Shown here: positions 1 to 5,869 of the stretch, in pieces | Position numbering within the stretch: position 1 is the stretch's first letter | Layout of the letters: every line of letters begins with the position of its first letter | Assembly: GCA_027623615.1 (NCBI GenBank) | Contig: JAQBVH010000243.1 | Location: forward strand, 1 to 5,874 | Direction: 5' to 3' | DNA: 5,874 bases | DNA from: Planctomycetota bacterium | GTDB taxonomy: Bacteria > Planctomycetota > UBA1135 > GCA-002686595 | Translations under genes and position numbers: made by a program | Notes under the pieces: generated by a model | What the model saw: only the letters and a program-made list of their open reading frames with translations | Told to the model about the DNA's origin: nothing | The model's database searches: none

Positions 1-72
1 CATCGGTGCTCACGAGCTGGGGGGTTCAGGGGTCGGAGCGCCCGAGACCTCCTTCACCCAAAGGAAGGCCCC

Positions 73-114
73 AACCACGGGATCCGTTCAACGTGGCGGG
101 AACCATGGGATCCC
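73..114. repeat. Spaced direct repeat, possible operator
   Basis: Two 14-base copies lie at 73-86 (AACCACGGGATCCG) and 101-114 (AACCATGGGATCCC). They match at 12 of 14 positions and are offset by 28 bases. Each contains the palindrome GGATCC. The spacing is between two and three helical turns, which would allow a dimeric regulator to bind. The position upstream of the sigma factor gene suits an operator, but this is inference, and chance is possible in such GC-rich DNA. Confidence 0.3.
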
Positions 115-185
115 GGACGCTCCGGTCGAGCCGCCCCCGAGGGATCGGGAGTGGGGCTCGTGGCTGACCTTCGGGATTCTTGTGT

Positions 186-215
186 AGCCACCCTCCGGCC
201 TGCCGGTAGGTGGCT
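186..215 (+). promoter_or_regulatory. Leader hairpin upstream of the sigma factor gene
   Basis: AGCCACC (186-192) pairs with GGTGGCT (209-215). Inside this, CCGG (195-198) pairs with CCGG (203-206) around a four-base loop, with a 2x2 internal mismatch between the two stems. No T-run follows, so it is not a standard intrinsic terminator. The hairpin ends 42 bases before the sigma start codon and could be a structured 5' leader. Its right arm could instead pair with GCCAC at 223-227 or 238-242. Confidence 0.35.
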
Positions 216-220
216 GCGTG

Positions 221-243
221 GGGCCACGGACCTGCGGGCCACG
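221..243. repeat. Short tandem-like direct repeat GGGCCACG
   Basis: GGGCCACG occurs at 221-228 and again at 236-243, offset by 15 bases, just before the sigma factor start codon. Both copies contain GCCAC, which is complementary to GTGGC in the right arm of the preceding hairpin. The function is unknown and the repeat is short enough to be chance. Confidence 0.25.
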
Positions 244-257
244 AAAGTTAGAAAAGC

Positions 258-821
258 ATGCCGGGACAGGACTTGGTTGGGGCGCCGATCGGCGACGCCT
301 CGACCGCTGAGGTCTCCATCAATGGCAATCTGGTGGAGGCGCTTTACGAACAACTCAGGCGATTGGCGCGACGACGCCTCAGACGAGAAGCAGACTCTCC
401 CACCCTCCAAGCCACCGCTCTCGTGCACGAGGCGTGGTTGCGCCTCGCGGGAGTTCGGCGCTTCGAAGACGAACAGCACTACGCCAACGCGGCGGCGCTT
501 GCGATGCGTCGCATCCTCGTCGACCGAGCGCGGGCGCGCGCGTCGGAACGCAACGGCGGCACCCACGAGCGGGTGCCGATCGAGTGGGCGGACGGGACCT
601 CCGAGGAGTCGCTGGACTTCCTCGCCCTCGACGCCGCCCTGGAACAACTGTCCCGGATCGATGCACGGGGCTTCGAGATCGTCCAACTACGCTTCTTCGC
701 CGGCCTGTCCGTCGAGGAGACCGCGCGGGTGACCGGTGAGTCCGAGCGAACGGTCAAGCGCGAGTGGGCGACAGCGCGGCTCTGGCTGCACGACCAGCTC
801 CGCAAGGACGGCCAGGCATGA
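258..821 (+). CDS. ECF-type RNA polymerase sigma factor (TIGR02999 / Sigma70_ECF-like)
   Basis: A 187-residue alternative sigma factor, expected to bind core RNA polymerase in the cytoplasm and direct it to a specific promoter set. Region 2 spans about residues 25-95, with LYEQLRRLARRRL at 29-41, LQATALVHEAWLRL at 50-63 and AMRRILVDRARARA at 82-95. Region 4 spans about 122-182, with a helix-turn-helix near 151-177 (SVEETARVTGESERTVKREW). The pattern is that of the ECF group often found beside Ser/Thr kinases in Planctomycetota and relatives. The D-A-E-D motif usual in region 2.2 is replaced by Q51-A52-T53-A54, leaving a threonine in an otherwise acidic patch. An in-frame TAG at 249-251 makes ATG 258 the first possible start; no strong ribosome binding site precedes it. 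The stop overlaps the kinase start (ATGA), so the two are probably co-translated. I see no anti-sigma gene nearby, which points to the kinase as regulator. The family call is firm; the regulon is unknown. Confidence 0.9.
   Translation: MPGQDLVGAPIGDASTAEVSINGNLVEALYEQLRRLARRRLRREADSPTLQATALVHEAWLRLAGVRRFEDEQHYANAAALAMRRILVDRARARASERNGGTHERVPIEWADGTSEESLDFLALDAALEQLSRIDARGFEIVQLRFFAGLSVEETARVTGESERTVKREWATARLWLHDQLRKDGQA
804..821 (+). promoter_or_regulatory. Ribosome binding site and ATGA stop-start overlap, sigma to kinase
   Basis: AAGGA at 804-808 lies nine bases before ATG 818-820, and the sigma stop TGA (819-821) overlaps that ATG. This decides the kinase start: the reading frame stays open further upstream, to an ATG at 764, but that part lies inside the sigma gene and encodes a low-complexity peptide. 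The overlap implies translational coupling and near-equal production of both proteins. Confidence 0.75.
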
Positions 822-2638
822 ACGCTGATCCCACCTGGCCGGCGGTGAAGCGCGTGCTCGGCGAGCTGTCCGAGCTCTGCCCGACTCAGCGCGAAGCGCG
901 TCTCTCTGACCTGGAGTCCCTGGAACCGTACCTCGCGCGGCGCGCTCGAGCGCTGTTGGAGCAGCAGGGCTTGGCTGACGCCGAGGACTTCCTCGTACCG
1001 GTCAGCGAGGACCCGGGCCGCTACCTGCCCGAGCTCGCGGCCCTGCCCGCGGGTTCGCGGGTCGGGCCCTATCAGGTCGAGGGGGTCCACGCGGTCGGCG
1101 GCGCGAGCGTCGTCTACGCCGCGCGCCAGGACGCTCCGGCGCGCCGGGTGGCCCTCAAGGTGCTCGTGCCGGGGCAGCGACGGGAGGAGACCCTCGCACG
1201 CTTCGAGGTCGAGAAGGCCCTGCTCGCGCGCCTGGCACACCCCGGGATCGCCGAGGTCTACGGCGCCGCGACGGCGGAGGAGGCCCGACAAGGCGCGCCC
1301 TGGATCGCCCTCGAGTGGGTCGAGGGTGCGCGGACGCTGGTCGAGTACGCCCGTGATGAGGGGCTCAACCATCGCCGACGCATCGAGCTCTTCCGTGACG
1401 TGTGCGACGCGGTGCAGCATGGTCACGTGCGCGGCGTGGTGCACCGGGATCTCAAGCCCCAGAACGTGCTCGTCGACCACGGCGGTCGCGTGCGCGTGAT
1501 TGACTTTGGGATCGCGCGCGTGCTCGACGAGAGCGCAGCGGACACCATCACGCGGCACGGGGACTTCCTCGGGACGCTGGCCTACATGAGCCCCGAGCAG
1601 CTCGCGGGAGACCGGGACGCGGTCGACACGCGCTGTGACGTGTATGCCCTTGGAGTCGTGCTGTACGAGCTCCTGTGCGGGCGACGTCCGTTCGAGCTGG
1701 AGTCCGAGTCGATCACGGGTGCCATGCGGTGCGTGCTCGAGACGGCGCCGACCAGGCCCTCGAAGCTCGCGCCGGGGATCCATCGGGACCTGGAGGCGGT
1801 GTTGCTCAAGGCGTTGGCCCGGGAGCCGGGCCGGCGCTACTCGAACGCGGGGGAGCTCGGCGCGGACCTCGGCAGGCGGCTCGCACGTCAACCGGTGGTC
1901 GCGCGTCCGCCCAGCCTCGTCGAGGTGTGCTGGTTCGCGCTGCGCCAGCACCGCACGAAGGCCACGGCCTGCGCTGGGCTCGCGCTGACGTTGACGGTCG
2001 CCGTGCTCGGCGGGCTGTGGCACTTCGTGGAAACGCGTCGGGTGGAGGCCGCGGAGCGGGACAAGCTCGAGACGACCACCGAGTTCCTCAGCGCGATCCT
2101 GCAGCTCGCGAGCGTGGAGACCTCGGACGGGCCCTCGCTCCCGCGGGAGGTGCTCGACCACGTGTCGCGCACCCTCGACGACAAGCTGCCGGACGAGGCG
2201 CGCGCGGACCTGCACCTGACCCTCGGCGCGACCTGGTTAGCCCTCGGCGAGAACGAGCGCGCCTGCTCGCACTTCGACATGGCCTACGAGCTGCAGCTCG
2301 AGGTGCATGGTCCACGCGCCCAGTGGGCGCCCTGTGCCCTCGACATGAAGGGCGAGGCCTTGATCCGCGCCGGCAAGCCGAGAGAGGCGCTCGGCGTCCT
2401 CGAGAAGGCCTACGTGATGTACACCAGCGATCCGCAGCACCGGCCGTTCATGTCGGCCATGGCGGCCCACAAGCGGGCCAAGGCGCACCTGGCGCTCGAG
2501 GAATGGGCGGCAGCCGAGAGCTGGGCGTCGGAGGCCTTCGAGGTCTACCGGCGCACGTTCGGTGAGCTCTCCGAGGCCACCCTCGCGGCGCGCTCGGCGC
2601 TCGAGGACGCGCGCCTGTCCAAGGTCGTCGGCGGCTGA
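818..2638 (+). CDS. Transmembrane Ser/Thr protein kinase (PknB-like) with TPR-like C-terminal region
   Basis: A 606-residue Hanks-type kinase. Residues 7-60 form a helical N-terminal extension of the type seen in sigma-linked kinases. The kinase domain covers about 84-355: catalytic lysine K114 in VALKVL, helix-C glutamate probably E132, catalytic loop VVHRDLKPQN (207-216, D211 as base), DFG at 229-231, GTLAYMSPE (252-260) and the D274-V-Y-A-L-G helix. All core catalytic residues are present. The glycine loop is weak: HAVGGASVVY (91-100) keeps two central glycines but has A92 and S97 where glycines are usual. Candidate activation-loop phosphosites are T243, T245 and T253. One membrane helix lies near 382-403 after a basic stretch (RQHRTK), so the kinase should be cytoplasmic and the tail extracytoplasmic. 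The tail contains about three TPR-like helical pairs (roughly 462-495, 504-537, 547-580), probably for protein binding or sensing. It is short compared with many relatives, which carry longer TPR arrays. The coupled sigma factor is the likely substrate or pathway partner (inference). Confidence 0.93.
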   Translation: MNADPTWPAVKRVLGELSELCPTQREARLSDLESLEPYLARRARALLEQQGLADAEDFLVPVSEDPGRYLPELAALPAGSRVGPYQVEGVHAVGGASVVYAARQDAPARRVALKVLVPGQRREETLARFEVEKALLARLAHPGIAEVYGAATAEEARQGAPWIALEWVEGARTLVEYARDEGLNHRRRIELFRDVCDAVQHGHVRGVVHRDLKPQNVLVDHGGRVRVIDFGIARVLDESAADTITRHGDFLGTLAYMSPEQLAGDRDAVDTRCDVYALGVVLYELLCGRRPFELESESITGAMRCVLETAPTRPSKLAPGIHRDLEAVLLKALAREPGRRYSNAGELGADLGRRLARQPVVARPPSLVEVCWFALRQHRTKATACAGLALTLTVAVLGGLWHFVETRRVEAAERDKLETTTEFLSAILQLASVETSDGPSLPREVLDHVSRTLDDKLPDEARADLHLTLGATWLALGENERACSHFDMAYELQLEVHGPRAQWAPCALDMKGEALIRAGKPREALGVLEKAYVMYTSDPQHRPFMSAMAAHKRAKAHLALEEWAAAESWASEAFEVYRRTFGELSEATLAARSALEDARLSKVVGG

Positions 2639-2669
2639 TGTTCCGAGATCGGGGCAGCATTCGGCGAGC

Positions 2670-2687
2670 TCTCCCCATCCGGGGAGA
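2670..2687 (+). terminator. Small hairpin after the kinase gene, possible terminator
   Basis: TCTCCCC (2670-2676) and GGGGAGA (2681-2687) form a perfect 7-base-pair stem with a four-base loop, 31 bases after the kinase stop. No T-run follows, so it would have to act as a weak or U-less terminator or as an mRNA 3'-end stabiliser. The rest of the 137-base gap up to 2776 shows no convincing promoter, although expression of the next gene probably needs one there. Confidence 0.35.
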
Positions 2688-2775
2688 TGCACGCGCCGTG
2701 GAAGCCTTTAGCGGCACCCGGGCGGTCGGCACTGCGCTTGCACCATAGCGTGGACCCGTACCTGAAAACCAAACC

Positions 2776-3843
2776 ATGCTGACCACACTCTCCCTCCACT
2801 GGCTCGCGCTCACGATCCTCCCTGTCGCACTGCCCTCCGCCGCTGCGCCGCCGGTCGCCGACAGGGTGCGCTTCTCCGCCGAGGACGGCCTCGAGCGCAC
2901 GCGCTCCCTGGTCGTCAAGAGCGACATGACGACCGAGGAGTCGATCATGATGCTCGGCGAGCAAGAGATGAAAGCTGGCGAGGGCATGCAGCGCTCGAAC
3001 AAGCAGACTACCAGCGTCAGCGACACCTACGAGAAGAACGCGGACGGTCGTCCAGCGCGCCTCGTGCGCCACTACAAGTCGATCGACGAGTCCGCCGACA
3101 TCGACCACGGCGACTCCGACGGCGCCATCATCATGGAGCGGGGTGACACACCCGAGAGTGCTCTGATCGGCCGCAAGGTCGCCTTCGAATGGGACGCGGA
3201 CGAAGGGGTCTATGCCAAGAGCTTCGCGGACGACGAAGAGGGCGAAGACGGCTGGCTCGAGGACCTGCACCAGGACCTGGACCTGCGCTTCCTGTTGCCC
3301 GAGCGTGAGGTCGAGCAGGGCCAGCGCTGGGAGTACGGAGCCGAGGTGCTCGACGCCCTGTTCAACCCCTGCGGCCAGGTGAACGTCCAGGAGTCGCAAG
3401 CGCGGGACCACGACGTCCCCCAGGGCGGCATCGCAATCTCCATGCCCGACCCGGCCTCCTTGCGTGCCTACGACGGCCTGGAGGGCAAGGTCAAGGCGAC
3501 CTACGCAGGCACCCGTGACGTCGACGGAACCAGGTGCGCCGTGATCGAGCTGACGTTGAAGTTCGAGGGCCTACAGGACATCAGCGACCTGCTCAACGAG
3601 CAGGCCAGTGCGTCTGGCATGCCCGTGACCGACTACGACGTGGCCGATCTCGAGCGCGTGTTCGAGGGCAAGGGCGAGCTGCTCTGGGACCTGAGGGCGG
3701 GCGTGCTCTACGCCTACCACCTCGAGGTCGAGCAGGAGGTCGGCGTCGAGCTCGAGTGGCTGGCCGACGTCGGCATCGAGATGCCGATCGCGATGTCCCA
3801 GGTGCTCACGGGCACGCTGGAAGTGTCGCTCGGCTCGAACTGA
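2776..3843 (+). CDS. Exported acidic protein of unknown function
   Basis: A 355-residue protein that I do not recognise with confidence. Residues 1-24 look like a Sec signal peptide: a hydrophobic core (WLALTILPVALP) and an S-A-A-A cleavage region. The n-region has no Lys or Arg, which is atypical, and no lipobox cysteine is present. The mature part is acidic, with Asp/Glu-rich stretches at 104-115 and 151-164. It seems beta-rich, with the pattern LLPEREVEQGQRWEY (173-187), then GKVKATYAGTRDVDGTRCAVIEL (237-259), then GKGELLWDLRAGVLYAYHLEVE (298-319). This layout recalls DUF6263-like exported proteins, but that is only a resemblance. There are two cysteines, C199 and C254, which could form a disulfide outside the cytoplasm. 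ATG 2776 is the first start after an in-frame TAG at 2746-2748; no clear ribosome binding site precedes it. It lies 137 bases downstream of the kinase on the same strand, so it could be a target or partner of the sigma-kinase module, but nothing in the sequence proves this. Confidence 0.8.
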   Translation: MLTTLSLHWLALTILPVALPSAAAPPVADRVRFSAEDGLERTRSLVVKSDMTTEESIMMLGEQEMKAGEGMQRSNKQTTSVSDTYEKNADGRPARLVRHYKSIDESADIDHGDSDGAIIMERGDTPESALIGRKVAFEWDADEGVYAKSFADDEEGEDGWLEDLHQDLDLRFLLPEREVEQGQRWEYGAEVLDALFNPCGQVNVQESQARDHDVPQGGIAISMPDPASLRAYDGLEGKVKATYAGTRDVDGTRCAVIELTLKFEGLQDISDLLNEQASASGMPVTDYDVADLERVFEGKGELLWDLRAGVLYAYHLEVEQEVGVELEWLADVGIEMPIAMSQVLTGTLEVSLGSN

Positions 3844-3854
3844 ACGACAGGAGT

Positions 3855-3959
3855 GGGAGTACGGTGCCGCAGGACTTCTTCCCACTTGCCCAGTAGAGCA
3901 CGATCGCGTTCCGCGGTTTGGCGGGCAAGTGGGACGAAGTCAGGCGGCAGCGTACTCCC
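3855..3959. repeat. Long imperfect inverted repeat in the convergent gap
   Basis: The left arm (3855-3891) and right arm (3923-3959) are each 37 bases and complementary at 33 of 37 positions with no gaps. The mismatches are at left-arm positions 10, 17, 18 and 25; positions 17-18 form a tandem A/G, G/A mismatch. The 31-base centre contains the palindromes CGATCG (3901-3906) and CCGCGG (3911-3916). The element sits 11 bases after the exported-protein stop and 21 bases beyond the carA stop, so it could end transcription from both sides. Neither arm is followed by a T-run, and the stem is much longer than a normal intrinsic terminator. A mobile palindromic element or MITE-like remnant is the alternative. 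Confidence 0.8.
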
Positions 3960-3980
3960 GGCACCTTGCCCCCACTACCG

Positions 3981-5114
3981 TTAGCGGATCGCCGCGCCCT
4001 CGACCATGTCGCGGAAGCGATGGAAGAGGTGCGCCGAGTCGAGCGGGCCCGGGGCGGCTTCGGGGTGGTACTGGACGCTGAAGCACTCGGCGCTCTTGTG
4101 GCGCATGCCCTCGACGGTGTTGTCGTTGAGGTTGAGGTGCGTCAGCTCCAGGTGGTCGGGCAGGGAGTCTTCCTGCACCGCGAAGGAGTGGTTCTGGGAG
4201 GTGATCTCGACCCGTCCCGTGAGGATGTCGCGCACCGGGTGGTTCGCGCCGTGGTGACCGAAGGGCATCTTCTTGGTCTGGGCGCCGAGCACGATCGAGA
4301 GGATCTGGTGGCCGAGGCAGATGCCGAAGATCGGCTTCTTGCCGATCAGGTCGGAGATCGCATCGATGGCCGGCTTCACGGCGGACGGGTCGCCGGGACC
4401 GTTGGAGAGGAAGATCGCGCCCGGATCATGGGCCAGCGCGTCCTCGGCCGGGGTGCCCGCAGGCACGACCGTCACGTCGAAGCCGCAGTGCACCAGGCTG
4501 CGCAGGATGTTGCGCTTGATGCCGAAGTCATAGGCGACGCAGCGAATCGGCTTGCCCGAGACCGGGAGGATCTCGTGGGGGTAGGACTTCGGGTACGTCT
4601 CCTTCCAACCGTAGGGCTTGTCGGTGGTGACCACCGAGGCGAGGTCACGCCCGTCCGTACCCTGGGCAGCGCGCGCCTTGGCGACCAGGGACTCCGGGTC
4701 GGAGTCGGTGGTCGAGATCACGCAGCGCAGGCAGCCCTCTTCGCGTACGAGCTTGGTCAGGCGGCGAGTGTCGACCCCGTCGATGGCGACCACGCCCTCG
4801 CGGGCCAACCAGTCGGGCAGGGCCATGTCACTGCGGTGGCTCGACGGGATGGCCGACACCTCGCGCACCACGAAGCCCTCGGCCCAGGCGCGGTGGCTCT
4901 CGGAGTCCTCCTCGGCGATGCCGTAGTTGCCGATGAGCGGGTAGGTCATCAGCACCGTCTGTCCGGCGTAGGAGGGGTCGGTGAGGATCTCCTGGTAGCC
5001 GGACATCGCCGTGTTGAAGACCAGGTCCCCTGTCGACTCGCCGGCAGCGCCGATCGAGCGCCCCTCCAGCACGACCCCGTTCTCCAGGGCGATCCAAGCT
5101 CGGGCGTCGCTCAT
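3981..5114 (-). CDS. carA: Carbamoyl-phosphate synthetase, small (glutaminase) subunit
   Basis: A 377-residue protein, close to the usual CarA length of about 380. It hydrolyses glutamine and passes ammonia to CarB, which makes carbamoyl phosphate from bicarbonate and ATP for pyrimidine and arginine synthesis in the cytoplasm. The N-terminal CarA domain covers about 6-135, with the signature FNTAMSGYQEILTDPSYAGQ (33-52) and the YPLIGNYG segment (58-65). The class I glutamine amidotransferase domain covers about 190-370: SNGPGDP (237-243), nucleophile C266 in GICLGHQ (264-270), and H350 and E352 in QYHPE (348-352). All catalytic residues are intact. I place the start at ATG 5114 because it matches the family N-terminus and has a good upstream GAGAGGA; the frame stays open further, but only as antisense-like arginine-rich sequence inside larB. 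It overlaps larB by ATGA. No carB follows; the next gene is convergent, beyond the inverted repeat. Confidence 0.97.
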   Translation of the reverse strand: MSDARAWIALENGVVLEGRSIGAAGESTGDLVFNTAMSGYQEILTDPSYAGQTVLMTYPLIGNYGIAEEDSESHRAWAEGFVVREVSAIPSSHRSDMALPDWLAREGVVAIDGVDTRRLTKLVREEGCLRCVISTTDSDPESLVAKARAAQGTDGRDLASVVTTDKPYGWKETYPKSYPHEILPVSGKPIRCVAYDFGIKRNILRSLVHCGFDVTVVPAGTPAEDALAHDPGAIFLSNGPGDPSAVKPAIDAISDLIGKKPIFGICLGHQILSIVLGAQTKKMPFGHHGANHPVRDILTGRVEITSQNHSFAVQEDSLPDHLELTHLNLNDNTVEGMRHKSAECFSVQYHPEAAPGPLDSAHLFHRFRDMVEGAAIR

Positions 5115-5130
5115 CTTCGCGATTCCTCTC
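5111..5130 (-). promoter_or_regulatory. Ribosome binding site and ATGA stop-start overlap, larB to carA
   Basis: On the minus strand GAGAGGA (5130 down to 5124) lies nine bases before the carA ATG (5114-5112). The larB stop TGA (5113-5111) overlaps that ATG. This fixes the carA start and indicates translational coupling of carA to larB. Confidence 0.8.
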
Positions 5131-5869
5131 GAGTGCGGTTGATCTGGGCCGCGGCGTATCCCGCCCCGAACCCGTTGTCGATGTTGACGACCGTGACACC
5201 GGCCGCGCAGCTGTTCAGCATGCCGAGCAGGGCGGAGAGCCCCTCGAAGTTCGCGCCGTAGCCGACCGAGGTCGGGACCGCGACCACCGGGCGATCGACC
5301 AGGCCGCCGACCACGCTCGGGAGCGCGCCCTCCATGCCTGCGACGACCACGACGACCCGCGCGCTGCGCAGGGTGTCGACCTCCGCCAGCAGGCGATGCA
5401 GTCCGGCGACGCCTACGTCGCGCAGCTCGCGCACGCGCGCCCCGAGGAAGCGCGCGGTGAGCGCGGCCTCCTGCGCGACGGGTGCGTCGGAGGTGCCGGC
5501 GCTCGCGACGACGACGTCGCCCTCGCCGCCGTCCTCGGGCATCCCGACCGTGACCAGGCGCGCGCGTTCGTGATGAACCGCCCTCGGCAGCGCGTCGCGG
5601 AGCGCGGCGGCTTGCAGTCCACTGAGGCGCGTCACGAGTACGCGGCCGTGGTGTTCCACGAGGGCGCGCGCGACCTCGACCACCTCCTCGACGGTCTTGC
5701 CCTCGGCGAAGACGACCTCCGCGTGACCGCAGCATCGCTCGCGCTCGAGGTCGAGCCGCGAGTGACCCAGGTCGAGGGTGCGCGCTTCCAAACGGGAGGC
5801 GCCATCCGCCACGGACAGGCGGCCTTCTCGGACCTCTTCGAGGAGGTGCGTCAGCTCCTGGGGGGTCAA
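5111..5869 (-). CDS. larB: Nickel-pincer nucleotide cofactor biosynthesis protein LarB (5' end near the window edge)
   Basis: A 252-residue LarB with a PurE-like carboxylase domain in its C-terminal half. LarB carboxylates the pyridinium ring of nicotinic acid adenine dinucleotide and cleaves its phosphoanhydride, giving pyridinium-3,5-biscarboxylic acid mononucleotide. LarE and LarC then add sulfur and nickel, making the cofactor of lactate racemase and related racemases/epimerases. Motifs seen: AEVVFAEGKT (50-59), SAGTSDAPVAQEA (123-135), DVGVAGLHRLL (151-161), VVAGMEGALPSVVGGLVDRP (175-194), VPTSVGYGANFEG (198-210) and MLNSCAAGVTVVNIDNGFGAGY (217-238). C221 corresponds to the cysteine reported to attack the pyridine ring in characterised LarB. 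The N-terminus (TPQELTHLLEEVREG) fits the family start, so the TTG at 5869-5867 is a plausible start. The frame remains open to the window edge, so a start just outside is possible and the ribosome binding site cannot be judged. The C-terminus overlaps carA. larC, larE and a racemase are not in the window. Confidence 0.95.
   Translation of the reverse strand: MTPQELTHLLEEVREGRLSVADGASRLEARTLDLGHSRLDLERERCCGHAEVVFAEGKTVEEVVEVARALVEHHGRVLVTRLSGLQAAALRDALPRAVHHERARLVTVGMPEDGGEGDVVVASAGTSDAPVAQEAALTARFLGARVRELRDVGVAGLHRLLAEVDTLRSARVVVVVAGMEGALPSVVGGLVDRPVVAVPTSVGYGANFEGLSALLGMLNSCAAGVTVVNIDNGFGAGYAAAQINRTREESRR

Larger units (their letters stand above)
1..257. other. Non-coding leader upstream of the sigma factor gene
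   Basis: I see no gene here. The plus-strand frames read as arginine-, glycine- and proline-rich peptides without a recognisable domain, and the long minus-strand frame across 54-686 is antisense to the sigma factor gene. The stretch carries a spaced direct repeat (73-114), a hairpin (186-215) and a second short direct repeat (221-243), listed separately. It presumably holds the promoter of the sigma-kinase operon, but no -35/-10 pair stands out clearly. Confidence 0.6.

Noticed and set aside
99..127. GGAAC at 99-103 followed by GTC at 125-127 as an autoregulated ECF promoter
   Set aside because: The 21-base spacing is longer than usual for ECF promoters, the -10 part is weak, and the GGAAC overlaps the direct repeat. 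It is too thin to call.
764..817. Upstream ATG at 764 as the kinase start
   Set aside because: It would add 18 low-complexity residues encoded inside the sigma factor gene; ATG 818 has AAGGA nine bases upstream and the ATGA overlap.
479..2215. Long minus-strand open frame of 578 codons opposite the sigma and kinase genes
   Set aside because: It is antisense to two genes with clear motifs, its Arg/Leu/Glu/His-rich product has no domain, and it straddles their junction. It is a high-GC shadow frame.
2738..2766. TTGCAC at 2738-2743 as a -35 box for the exported-protein gene
   Set aside because: No -10-like sequence occurs at a suitable distance; the region around 2761-2766 reads CCTGAA.
3106..3141. 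Asp-rich DIDHGDSDG (residues 108-116) of the exported protein as an EF-hand or dockerin calcium loop
   Set aside because: When the central glycine is aligned to the loop consensus, position 1 is His and position 12 is Arg, so the key calcium ligands are missing.
2639..3980. Two intergenic gaps of exactly 137 bases (2639-2775 and 3844-3980)
   Set aside because: The gaps share no sequence similarity that I can see, so the equal length is most likely coincidence.
3918..5261. Long plus-strand open frame of 447 codons opposite carA
   Set aside because: It is antisense to the fully recognisable carA and the end of larB. Its product is rich in Val, Gly, Asp, His and Arg without a domain, typical of the shadow frame of a high-GC gene.
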